Virus record (IMG/VR): IMGVR_UViG_3300046517_002960
Coordinates: 1 to 64,000 of that record
DNA: 64,000 nucleotides
Direction: 5' to 3' (one strand)
From: a virus
Shown in pieces: positions 54,562 to 61,684 of this stretch; position 1 is the stretch's first letter; each line of letters opens with the position of its first letter. A program made the translations under genes and the position numbers. Under the pieces are notes generated by a model, which did not search any database, was not told where the DNA came from, and saw only the letters and a list, made by a program, of their open reading frames with translations.

Positions 54562-55320
54562 TTACTGCCGCCCCCCGCCCCCGGCGTGACGGCCGGGCGG
54601 CGGGTCAGGCAGCGGCGGCGGGTCCGGCGGCGCGGCGGCGATGTCGGCCAGCTGCTTCTCCCACCGGTCCAGCCCGGCGCCGCACTCGGCCAGGATAGCC
54701 CGCAGCATCACGGTCAGGCTGTCCCCGAACGCGTTCAGCCGGGTCACCCGGGCCTGGGCCTCCACCGGCCCCTCGGCGGCGATCCGGGCCGCGGTCAGCC
54801 GGGCCTGGGCCTCGGCCTCGGCGGTGGTCCGGGCGGCGACGGCCTCAGCCTCGGCCAGGGTCCGGCCGGCCCGCTCCCGGGTGGTCCGCATCAGCTGCGC
54901 CGCGGTCTGCCGGGCGTCGTCCAGCTGGGCGTCGGCGGTGCGCTGGGCCGCGTCCAGCAGCCGCAGCGCGTCGGCCCGGGCCTGCTCCCGGCCGCTCTCG
55001 CCGCGCAGCCGGTCCCGCTCGGAGCGGGTCAGCCGCAGCTCCCCGCGAAGCTGGCCCACCTCGGCGTCGGCCGCCGACCGGGCGGTGGCCAGCTCCGAGC
55101 GGACGCTGCCCGCCTCGGCGCGGGCGTCCCGCAGCTGCCCGGCACACGCCTTCTGCGCGTCCTGCGCGTCCCGCAGCGCGCCGGCGCACCGGGTCAGGAA
55201 CTCGCGGACCTGCACCGGGTCCAGGCCGCCCCGGCGGACGGTCATGAGATCGGCGGCGGTGATGTCATCCGGGGACAGCGGGCCGGCCGGCGGCCTGCCT
55301 CCCGGTGCCTGCGAGGTCAC
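54562..55320 (-). CDS. DivIVA/Wag31-like coiled-coil protein, 252 residues
   Basis: GTG 55320, two bases after the flavohemoglobin stop. Residues 15-50 (LSPDDITAADLMTVRRGGLD ... VREFLTRCAGAL) correspond to the DivIVA N-terminal membrane-targeting domain (LTP..I....F....GYd..eVd.FL). A coiled coil of about 165 residues follows (50-215), and a Pro-rich end. In actinobacteria Wag31/DivIVA organises polar growth. A phage copy could interfere with or use the host pole. The lipid-binding tip residues are not conserved, so targeting is uncertain. Confidence 0.7.
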   Translation of the reverse strand: MTSQAPGGRPPAGPLSPDDITAADLMTVRRGGLDPVQVREFLTRCAGALRDAQDAQKACAGQLRDARAEAGSVRSELATARSAADAEVGQLRGELRLTRSERDRLRGESGREQARADALRLLDAAQRTADAQLDDARQTAAQLMRTTRERAGRTLAEAEAVAARTTAEAEAQARLTAARIAAEGPVEAQARVTRLNAFGDSLTVMLRAILAECGAGLDRWEKQLADIAAAPPDPPPLPDPPPGRHAGGGGRQ

Positions 55321-55321
55321 G

Positions 55322-56452
55322 TCAGTCTCCCCACTGCTCGGCGTGGACCTGCCCGCCGGGCACGCCGAGGCCGATCAGGCGGCCGGTGGTGACCTGGACC
55401 ATCGCGGGAGACCCGCACACGTAGCACTCCCAGCCGGACCAGTCGCCGTCGCGGGCGGCCACGTCGATGACGGTGCCGCGGGCGCCGTCCCAGGAGGCGG
55501 GGGCGCGACCGGACACCGCCGGGACCACCTCCAGCCACGGCCGGGCGCGGGCCTTGGCGGCCAGGGCGTCCAGGTCGTACAGCCCGTCCGGGGTCTGCGC
55601 GCCGAAGTACAGCCGGACCGCGGGCGGGTCCGGGCGGGCGGCCAGCTCCTCCAGCATTGCCGCCAGCGGGGCCAGCCCGGTCGACCCGGCCAGCATCAGC
55701 ACCGGCCGGGGCGTGGCGGCCAGGGTCAGGACCCCGGACGGGGCCGACAGCCGCATCGCGTCGCCCGGGGCGGCCCGCGCGGTGATCGCCGTGGAGAAGA
55801 TCCCGCCGTCGACCGCGCGCACGTGGAAGATCATCGTCCGGCCGTCGCCGGGCGGGTTGGCCGGCGACAGCGGGCGGCGGAACCGGGGCAGCCCGGAGCC
55901 CCGGCCCGGGTCCCGGGTGCCCAGCCACTCGGCCAGCACCGACTGCCCGGCCGTCCAGGCCATCGGGACGGCCAGCCGCACGGCCAGTACGGCGATGTCG
56001 GCGGTGCGGTGCGCGACATCGGTCACGGTGGCGTCCCAGGCGCGCGGCAGGCCGTCGTCCTCGGTGAACGCGGCGGTCATCAGCTTGGCCAGCGCGGTGT
56101 AGGCCTCCGCCCATTCCGCGGCCAGGTCCTCGGTCCAGTCCGCGCCCTTGTGCGCGGCCAGCGCGTACAGCAGCGCGCTGCCGACCAGGTCCCAGTCGCC
56201 GGGCTCGGGGCCGTAGAACCGGTGGTTCTTGCCCAGGCCGCGGGCCAGCTGCGCCAGCACGGCCTCGTCGTCCAGGTGGGTGAGGACCTTCAGCAGCGCG
56301 GCCAGCAGCCGGTCCCGCTGCCGGTCCATGCCGGGCGGGAACATCTCCATCACCCGCTGGCCCCCGGCGCGGAACAGCTCGGCGTAGAACAGCCGGGCCA
56401 GCTCCGCGGTATCGACTCCGGACAGGCTGGCGGCCAGGATCTGGGCATCCAC
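55322..56452 (-). CDS. Flavohemoglobin-like protein (globin plus ferredoxin reductase), 376 residues
   Basis: GTG 56452 is chosen because GCGGGAGGCC lies about 9 nt upstream and MDAQ...S begins the globin fold. Globin part (1-140): LFYAELF with the B10 Tyr (Y23), MFPPGMDRQRDRLLAAL, proximal His in GLGKNHRFYG (H77). Reductase part (about 185-376): RRPLS in place of the usual RxYS FAD motif, GDAMRLSAPSGVL, NAD motif AGSTGLAPL (255-263), YFGAQTPDGLYDLD, CGSPAM (346-351). Flavohemoglobins use NAD(P)H and O2 to turn nitric oxide into nitrate in the cytoplasm. The missing Tyr of the FAD motif could lower activity. Highly unusual phage cargo. Confidence 0.88.
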   Translation of the reverse strand: MDAQILAASLSGVDTAELARLFYAELFRAGGQRVMEMFPPGMDRQRDRLLAALLKVLTHLDDEAVLAQLARGLGKNHRFYGPEPGDWDLVGSALLYALAAHKGADWTEDLAAEWAEAYTALAKLMTAAFTEDDGLPRAWDATVTDVAHRTADIAVLAVRLAVPMAWTAGQSVLAEWLGTRDPGRGSGLPRFRRPLSPANPPGDGRTMIFHVRAVDGGIFSTAITARAAPGDAMRLSAPSGVLTLAATPRPVLMLAGSTGLAPLAAMLEELAARPDPPAVRLYFGAQTPDGLYDLDALAAKARARPWLEVVPAVSGRAPASWDGARGTVIDVAARDGDWSGWECYVCGSPAMVQVTTGRLIGLGVPGGQVHAEQWGD

Positions 56453-56795
56453 CAGGGACGGGCCTCCCGCTTGGGTGCTGAAGCCGGACCAGGCCAGTAA
56501 AGACCTTCGGCGCCCGGATCGCAAGAGCAGGCGCCGGATCCCGGCCGCGAGCCCAGAACCGGGTCAGCGCCCGCAGCACCTCACAGCCGTCGCACGCGCA
56601 CCACATCGCCATGCCGCAGCGCGGGCACCAGTCATAATCCGCAGGCGGGAAGGTTCCGGGCACGTGCTCGTGATGCTCGGTCGGCACACCGCAGTACAGG
56701 CACTCCGGGATGCGGTCCCGGTGACGCGATCCCGGCAGGGGCCTGGCAGCGGAGAACGGCGGGTCCCCGTTCGGCTCAGTCCCAGGTGGCGTCAT
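56453..56795 (-). CDS. Zinc-ribbon reading frame without its own stop
   Basis: ATG 56795, overlapping the end of the DUF4326 gene by 20 nt. Coding-like residues include CLYCGVP, CPRCGMAMWC and CDGCE, a double zinc ribbon. The frame stays open through the whole flavohemoglobin gene in a different frame and stops only at 55317, although codon character is lost near 56453. The end given here is where the flavohemoglobin starts. Possible explanations are a lost stop, an indel, or a +1 frameshift that fuses zinc ribbon to globin. Confidence 0.55.
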
Positions 56796-58074
56796 CGGCC
56801 GCCGCCGCGTAGTCGTTGCACTCAGGGCAGTCACGGCAGGCCCGGCCGCCACACACCCGGCACCCGCACGGCCCGGGGGAGTGACCCGGATTCCGGGCAG
56901 GCTCGTACGGGTCCTGGTAGTCCGGATCACGGCGCCACATCATGTCCTCGTCACGCATGCCGGTGTTGCCGAACACGTCCCAGTACGCCTGCTCGCCCTG
57001 CGGCTCGCCGAAAGCCCAGATGCTCTGGCCGTAGCCTGGCGGCTCGCCGTACCCGGGCTGCATGAACTCCGCCGGGGTCGGCCGGAAGCCGGTGCGGGAG
57101 CGGTACTCCGGGTCCGGCAGGTACCCGTCCGCCACCGCGTCCAGCTCCGGCTCGCCTAGCGTGCAGTCACCACTCTCGGCGCAGGCCTGCGCCATCGCGT
57201 CGGCCACGTCCCGCCACAGCGGTTCCGGCCACAGCCGCTGCCCGTCCGCGGTCACGTGCGGATCCAGGCCGCGGCGCCCGGCCACGTACCAGGCGGCGTA
57301 ATCCAGGTCGGCCGCGAACGCGGCGTCGCCGTCGCCCGTCAGCATCCGGGCCTTCCCGGCGTACTGCCAGGCGGTCAGAAGCGGCTCAGCGGCCGTCTCA
57401 GGCGCGTACGGAGGCAGCTGAGGCGGGGGCCTGCCGTCCGCCAGCGCGGCCAGCACGTCGCCGTGACACGGCTCCGGCTTGCAGCAGCAGCCCAGCACCT
57501 TGCCGCGCAGCTCACCCAGCCGGGCCAGCAGCGCGGGCTGGGTCATGATCCAGGCCTCGTACTTCGCGATCACCGCGGCGCGGTCGCCGTCCCGGCCGAG
57601 GACGTACGGGTTGCCCCACTGGCCGGGCCGCATGATGTTCACCTCGCACGGCTCGTGCCGCAGGTTCACCGCCCGGGTAGCCCGGGGGCGCGGGTCGCCG
57701 CAGCCTTCCGGGTCGCCGTCCGCGCTCTCCCAGGCCGGGTCGCCGGAGTGCCGGTACTGTCCCGGCTGCAGGACCAGGGGCGGCGGGGGAGGCTGCGGCG
57801 GAGCCGGCCGGGCCTGGGCAGCAGGGGAAAGCCCGGCCGTCACCGCATCGAAAACCCACCGCGGCCAGGTATGAACCCGCAGCGGGCCTTCAGTGGTCAG
57901 CGCCGGGGCGATCCCGTGCCAGCGTGCTAGCCGTGCGGTCCGCAAGCCTAGCTCGAGCAGGAACCCGTACGTGACAGGAAAGCCCCGGGCTGACGCATAG
58001 TAGTACGTCGTGCACCGCGTGTGGGGTTCGGGCACGGGAAGCTGCGTAACCGCCTCGTAAGGGCCGCCGCTCAC
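56776..58074 (-). CDS. DUF4326-domain protein, 432 residues
   Basis: GTG 58074 in the GTGA overlap with the upstream gene. DUF4326 sits at about residues 135-215: VNLRHEPCEVNIMRPGQWGN, PYVLGRDG, the helix AVIAKYEAWI and LRGKVLGCCCKPEPCHGDVL with the family Cys-Cys and CHGD motif. The domain occurs in many phages and is of unknown activity, perhaps nucleotide-related. The remainder is acidic and ends in a Cys cluster (CGCRVCGGRACRDCPEC), a likely zinc site. Longer than the bare domain (about 100 residues). Confidence 0.78.
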   Translation of the reverse strand: MSGGPYEAVTQLPVPEPHTRCTTYYYASARGFPVTYGFLLELGLRTARLARWHGIAPALTTEGPLRVHTWPRWVFDAVTAGLSPAAQARPAPPQPPPPPLVLQPGQYRHSGDPAWESADGDPEGCGDPRPRATRAVNLRHEPCEVNIMRPGQWGNPYVLGRDGDRAAVIAKYEAWIMTQPALLARLGELRGKVLGCCCKPEPCHGDVLAALADGRPPPQLPPYAPETAAEPLLTAWQYAGKARMLTGDGDAAFAADLDYAAWYVAGRRGLDPHVTADGQRLWPEPLWRDVADAMAQACAESGDCTLGEPELDAVADGYLPDPEYRSRTGFRPTPAEFMQPGYGEPPGYGQSIWAFGEPQGEQAYWDVFGNTGMRDEDMMWRRDPDYQDPYEPARNPGHSPGPCGCRVCGGRACRDCPECNDYAAAADDATWD

Positions 58075-58313
58075 CGGATCGCCGCCATCGGCTCGAGCGC
58101 GCGGCACAGCGGGCACCACACCAGGCCGGCCAGGCCCGCCGCGCGGATCTTGTCCTCCACCCCGGCCCGGGTCATCCGCGGCCACAGCCGCAGTACCTGG
58201 CACGGGGACAGCCCGGCGGCGTACAGCTGCCCGGCCATCGCAGGGGTCAGCGTCTTCGGCAGCGGCGGCACCGGGGGCGCGGGCATGCCGGGCAGCGGCT
58301 CCTGGTCACTCAT
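58071..58313 (-). CDS. Hypothetical protein, 80 residues
   Basis: ATG 58313 after GGGGGACGGCG. Pro-rich start (MSDQEPLPGMPAPPVPPLPK), helical centre, CPLC near the end (68-71). Both ends overlap neighbours. Confidence 0.66.
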   Translation of the reverse strand: MSDQEPLPGMPAPPVPPLPKTLTPAMAGQLYAAGLSPCQVLRLWPRMTRAGVEDKIRAAGLAGLVWCPLCRALEPMAAIR

Positions 58314-58473
58314 CGCCGTCCCCCGCATCACCGTGCTCCGCCAGCCCGCCGTCGATCACCCGCAGCACCGGGGCCTCCTCGCGGATCACGAGTCCCGGAT
58401 CGCCGTAGACGGCCCGCAGCAGCCGCTGCACGGCGTCCTGGTTCAGCGGCGCCTGGCCGCGGCGCTCAGCCAC
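58306..58473 (-). CDS. Hypothetical protein, 55 residues
   Basis: GTG 58473 overlapping the upstream gene by 8 nt. MAERRGQAPLNQDAVQRLLR then DPGLVIREEAPVLRVIDGGL; one helix and strands. Unknown. Confidence 0.58.
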   Translation of the reverse strand: MAERRGQAPLNQDAVQRLLRAVYGDPGLVIREEAPVLRVIDGGLAEHGDAGDGDE

Positions 58474-58618
58474 GGCGGGCCACCTCGTCCAGCATCTCGC
58501 GGAAGCCCAGATCGATGATCATGTCCGCGGTGCAGATCAGGCAGTCCTGCCCGGGCGGGTGCCGGCCGCAGTCGCCGAGCCGGTCCGCCAGGGCCGCGAG
58601 CACGAGCAGGCGGCTCAC
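58466..58618 (-). CDS. Hypothetical protein with Cys triad, 50 residues
   Basis: GTG 58618 in the GTGA overlap. Contains CGRHPPGQDCLIC (about 17-29), a likely metal site, and a helical end. Confidence 0.6.
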   Translation of the reverse strand: MSRLLVLAALADRLGDCGRHPPGQDCLICTADMIIDLGFREMLDEVARRG

Positions 58619-58818
58619 CGGAACCCCCGCGCCCGCAGCAAGGTGATCTCGTCCGGGCTGTAGTTCCCGGTGGCCGCCAGGTACAGCAGGTACCCCTCCG
58701 CTCGCGGGCAGAACGTCCCGCCCCCGGCTGCACCGGGGCGCGCCCCGCAGTCGCCTTCGCACTGGCAGCCGCGCGAGCTCCGCTGGCCGGCGCAGTGCGC
58801 GCAGTCACTCGTCGTCAT
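58615..58818 (-). CDS. Hypothetical Cys-rich protein, 67 residues; first gene of the operon
   Basis: ATG 58818 after ACGGGAGACAGGG. CAHC...CQCEGDC (residues 6-27) should bind zinc. The end is YLLYLAATGNYSPDEITLLR. It stands about 20 nt behind the third copy of the promoter motif, so it leads a likely operon running to 52752. Confidence 0.68.
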   Translation of the reverse strand: MTTSDCAHCAGQRSSRGCQCEGDCGARPGAAGGGTFCPRAEGYLLYLAATGNYSPDEITLLRARGFR

Positions 58819-58833
58819 CCCTGTCTCCCGTAT

Positions 58834-58857
58834 CTGTCTGTTGCAGTATACGTCACA
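58834..58857 (-). promoter_or_regulatory. Repeated promoter/operator motif, copy 3
   Basis: On the - strand TGTGACGTATACTGCAACAG then ACAG. Identical to copies 1-2 in TATACT and most other bases, though the left half-site is TGTG. It overlaps the last two bases of the gene at 58853-59128. Confidence 0.7.
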
Positions 58858-59128
58858 GCTGCGTCCGGCAGACTCGCCAGCGGCGGTACGCACGGGTCTC
58901 GCGGTTGGACCGGTCGATTTCCAGCCTGAGCACGACAGTAGGCACCAGGACGAGGTAGAACCGCCAGCCTTCCCACCAGCCGCCGTCCCAGCCCTGCACG
59001 TCATGAACCCAGTACAGGCCGATCCAGGTGTCGTGCGGGTCGAAGTACGGCCCCCTGAAGTGCACCCGCGGATAGTCCTCATCCGGCAGGGCGGCGACCC
59101 TGGCGCGGCGGCAGCCGGTCACGCTCAC
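58853..59128 (-). CDS. Hypothetical aromatic-rich protein, 91 residues
   Basis: GTG 59128 in the GTGA overlap with the helicase stop. FDPHDTWIGLYWVHDVQGWD and many Trp; beta-rich. Unknown. Confidence 0.66.
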   Translation of the reverse strand: MSVTGCRRARVAALPDEDYPRVHFRGPYFDPHDTWIGLYWVHDVQGWDGGWWEGWRFYLVLVPTVVLRLEIDRSNRETRAYRRWRVCRTQL

Positions 59129-60423
59129 CACCCCGCCACGGTCAGCTCGCGCTTCGCACGAGTCACAGCCGTATAGAGCCAGCGGGCGCGGGTCCCGGTG
59201 CCGGGCGGCGGCCAGGGCTCCTCGATCACCAGCACCTTGTCCGCTTCCGAGCCCTGGCTCTTGTGCACGGTCTGGGCGTAGCCGTAGTCGAACAGGGCCA
59301 GGTCGCGGTCGCGGATGCCGCGGGCGGCCCCGGGCGGCGCGCCGAACAGGCGCCGGGCCACCTCGCCCTGCCACGGCTCGTCCAGGGCGTCCAGCCCGAT
59401 CGTCATCGGGCAGGTCTCCTCGCCGCCGCGGAGCCGGGGCTCGCCCGCCTGCAGGATGACGCCGCGCTGGCCGTTGAACAGCCCCTCGGCGTGGTTGTTG
59501 CGCAGGCAGATCACCACGTCGCCGGGCTGCGGCGGGCCGCTGCGCCCGTGCCAGGCCCGCATCGCCTCGTTGTGGTACGCGCGGGTGCGGTTGGTCGCGC
59601 ACAGGATCATGTCCGCCTCCCCCGGGTGCAGCCCGTCGTACCCGATCCGGTCCGGGCGGATCTTGGCCACGCCGGGGCCGTACACGCCGTGCGGGATGTG
59701 CCCCTGCTCCCGTGCCCAGCGGGCGACGTTGAGGATCGCCATCCCGGCCGGGTCGGCGGCGCTCTGCCGGTGGATCTCCTCCAGCCGCAGGTGCGGCGCG
59801 GCCATCAGGGAGAACGCGGACTGGACCGGGGGCAGCTGGCCGTGGTCGCCGATGGCCAGCACCGGGACGCCGTGGCTGGTCAGGTCGGCCCACAGCCGCT
59901 CCGGGATCATGGACGCCTCGTCGGCGACGACCAGGTCCAGCCCGGCCAGCGGCTCCGGCACCGGGGTGAAGCTGACCTGCTGCGCGGCCGGGCACGGCTG
60001 CTCACGGCGCTGGTGCGCGGCGCAGCGGTCTTCCCCGGCGGGCAGCATCCCGGTGCTGTCCGCGCAGTAGGCCAGCACGGCCGGGCGGTACAGCAGCCGG
60101 TGGATGGTGGACACCACGGCGGGGCTGGCGCGCAGCGCGTCCAGCTTGCCGCGCAGCACCTGGACCGCCTTGCCGGTGTAGGCGCAGAACGCGATCCGGG
60201 CATCGCCCAGCAGCCCGGGCAGCAGCCCGGCCAGGGTGGTCTTGCCGGTGCCGGCCAGGCCGCCGAGGATCAGCGGGCGCGGCCCCCCGTCGTCGTACCA
60301 CCGGGTAACCGCGTCCAGGGCCTGCCGCTGGCCGTCACTGAGCTGGGCCAGCAGGGCGCCGTGCAGCGAGGCGGGCGACGGCGCGGCGGCCCGGGCCAGG
60401 GCGGGTCCCGCGTCAGCCCTCAC
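59125..60423 (-). CDS. SF1 DNA helicase, RecD/Dda type, 432 residues
   Basis: GTG 60423 in the GTGA overlap. Walker A GGLAGTGKTT (54-63), AYTGKAV motif Ia, Walker B VVADEAS (165-171), motif III GDHGQLPP (192-199), VHKSQGSEA (386-394) and YTAVTRAK (417-424) are the SF1B helicase signatures, with a UvrD_C_2-type end. It should unwind DNA 5' to 3' in replication or recombination. Cys/His residues between motifs Ia and II (C120, C134, H137, C144) may form an added zinc site. Confidence 0.93.
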   Translation of the reverse strand: MRADAGPALARAAAPSPASLHGALLAQLSDGQRQALDAVTRWYDDGGPRPLILGGLAGTGKTTLAGLLPGLLGDARIAFCAYTGKAVQVLRGKLDALRASPAVVSTIHRLLYRPAVLAYCADSTGMLPAGEDRCAAHQRREQPCPAAQQVSFTPVPEPLAGLDLVVADEASMIPERLWADLTSHGVPVLAIGDHGQLPPVQSAFSLMAAPHLRLEEIHRQSAADPAGMAILNVARWAREQGHIPHGVYGPGVAKIRPDRIGYDGLHPGEADMILCATNRTRAYHNEAMRAWHGRSGPPQPGDVVICLRNNHAEGLFNGQRGVILQAGEPRLRGGEETCPMTIGLDALDEPWQGEVARRLFGAPPGAARGIRDRDLALFDYGYAQTVHKSQGSEADKVLVIEEPWPPPGTGTRARWLYTAVTRAKRELTVAGW

Positions 60424-60632
60424 GGATGCGCCTTGCGGTACGCCTCATTAGCTGCCTCGCAGCCCCGGCACACGTCCCAGTGATCGCCGTCCGCATCTGC
60501 GTGCAGCTCCCCCAGGGGGAACCGGCCGAAGCAGATGCAGCACATGACCAGCCCGCCCGGGCACGCCGGCCCCCGGTGCTGAGTGCCGCAGCACAGCCGG
60601 ACCGGGACCCAGGGCACCAGCTCCGTGCTCAC
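60420..60632 (-). CDS. Zinc-ribbon protein, 70 residues
   Basis: GTG 60632 in the GTGA overlap. CCICFGRFP and CRGCE (about 33-58) form a zinc site. Directly precedes the helicase and may be its partner (inferred). Confidence 0.68.
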   Translation of the reverse strand: MSTELVPWVPVRLCCGTQHRGPACPGGLVMCCICFGRFPLGELHADADGDHWDVCRGCEAANEAYRKAHP

Positions 60633-60973
60633 GCCGGCCTCTGGCGCAGGTGCGGCGCGGCATGGTCCGGGTTGGCGGGCCGGGACCCGGGCGCCCGGTT
60701 GACCGCGCGCAGCCGGGCACCGGAGGGCAGCCACGGAGCGGCCGGGTGGACCTCGCGCGGCTCGCCGTCCAGGTGCAGCGCGTCCCACGGGACCCGGCAG
60801 CCCGCCTCGTGCACGTCGGCCCACCCCTTGCCCATCCGGGCCGGGTCGGCGGCGATCAGCGCGCCGCAGCACGCCGCGCGGACCCACAGCGACCGCGGCG
60901 AGGGCGGCGGGGTCCGGTGCTCCCGGCGCCGCTGACGCGGATCCGTGTTCCGGTACTTGCGGCTGCGGCTCAT
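60629..60973 (-). CDS. Hypothetical basic protein, 114 residues
   Basis: ATG 60973 after GAACAGGAGAGCAG. Arg-rich start (MSRSRKYRNTDPRQRRREHR), CC pair near residue 36. Possibly nucleic-acid binding. Unknown. Confidence 0.68.
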   Translation of the reverse strand: MSRSRKYRNTDPRQRRREHRTPPPSPRSLWVRAACCGALIAADPARMGKGWADVHEAGCRVPWDALHLDGEPREVHPAAPWLPSGARLRAVNRAPGSRPANPDHAAPHLRQRPA

Positions 60974-61485
60974 CTGCTCTCCTGTTCCTGGTCATGACGC
61001 CCGCGCTGGCCCGCCGCCGCGCCGCCGTTGCGGCTGATGTACTCCCGCCAGGGCACGAACCCGCCCTGCGGCCAGAACCCCCACTCGCCGCGGCGCGGGC
61101 CGGTGATGACCAGCGTCCACAGCGGGACTTCGACGGTCGTGATCATGTGCGCGGCCCGGCGGCCCATCCGGTGCACGGTGAACCGCTCGCACAGCCGCAT
61201 GAAACGGCGGCCCGGGTCGCGCTTGTCCGGCCAGACCCGCTCGATGTAGGACCCGTGCAGGATGAGCGAGGCGAACGCCCACGGGTGATCGTGCGGATCC
61301 GGGTCCTTATCCGGCCGGTGAATGTGGTGCAGGTACACCGCGAGCCAGGGCGTCTCGATCAGCCGGAGCCGGTCCAGGTACGGGTCGCCGTCCGCGCCGA
61401 TATCGACGCCGGACAGCAGCCCCCACCGGACGTGCGCGCTGCCCGCGGTGATCTTGCGCGTTGCCGTTGCCTGCCTGCCGTTCAT
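60970..61485 (-). CDS. Cupin-like phage protein, 171 residues
   Basis: ATG 61485 after GGCAGGAGAGCAG. LHHIHRPDKDPDPHDHPWAF (52-71) gives the clustered His/Asp of a cupin-type metal site, and the second motif lies near RMGRRAAHMITT. This pattern is familiar from actinophage hypothetical proteins. Enzyme activity unknown. The tail HDQEQESR is the translated ribosome-binding site of the next gene. Confidence 0.7.
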   Translation of the reverse strand: MNGRQATATRKITAGSAHVRWGLLSGVDIGADGDPYLDRLRLIETPWLAVYLHHIHRPDKDPDPHDHPWAFASLILHGSYIERVWPDKRDPGRRFMRLCERFTVHRMGRRAAHMITTVEVPLWTLVITGPRRGEWGFWPQGGFVPWREYISRNGGAAAGQRGRHDQEQESR

Positions 61486-61505
61486 CTGCTCTCCTGCCCT
61501 GTCAT
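61482..61505 (-). CDS. Possible 7-residue leader peptide
   Basis: ATG 61505 after GGGCAGGAGACAGCC encodes MTGQESR and stops in the next ATG (AGATGA). Its ribosome-binding site is good, so it may promote re-initiation at 61485. Confidence 0.3.
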   Translation of the reverse strand: MTGQESR

Positions 61506-61531
61506 GGCTGTCTCCTGCCCTGTCGTGATTA

Positions 61532-61684
61532 TCATCTGCTGCCGCACCGGCACGGCCCGTGCCGCGGGCAGCCCTGCGCGCACCAGTGGCCTTCGGCCGC
61601 GCCGTTGCCGGGGCTGGCGTCGCGGCTCCAGCACCGGCAGCGCCGGGTCCGGGCGCGGCGCCACCACCGGGCCACCGGGTTCAC
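61532..61684 (-). CDS. Cys-rich small protein, 50 residues
   Basis: GTG 61684 in the GTGA overlap with the polymerase stop. CRCW...CAQGCPRHGPCRCG (about 17-48) is a zinc-binding pattern. Arg-rich start. Unknown. Confidence 0.62.
   Translation of the reverse strand: MNPVARWWRRARTRRCRCWSRDASPGNGAAEGHWCAQGCPRHGPCRCGSR

Noticed and set aside
55317-56795. A single 492-residue protein from the zinc-ribbon start through to 55317
   Set aside because: Beyond about 56453 the translation is Arg/Gly/Pro-rich and lies in the wrong frame over an excellent flavohemoglobin gene. Only the first 115 codons look real.
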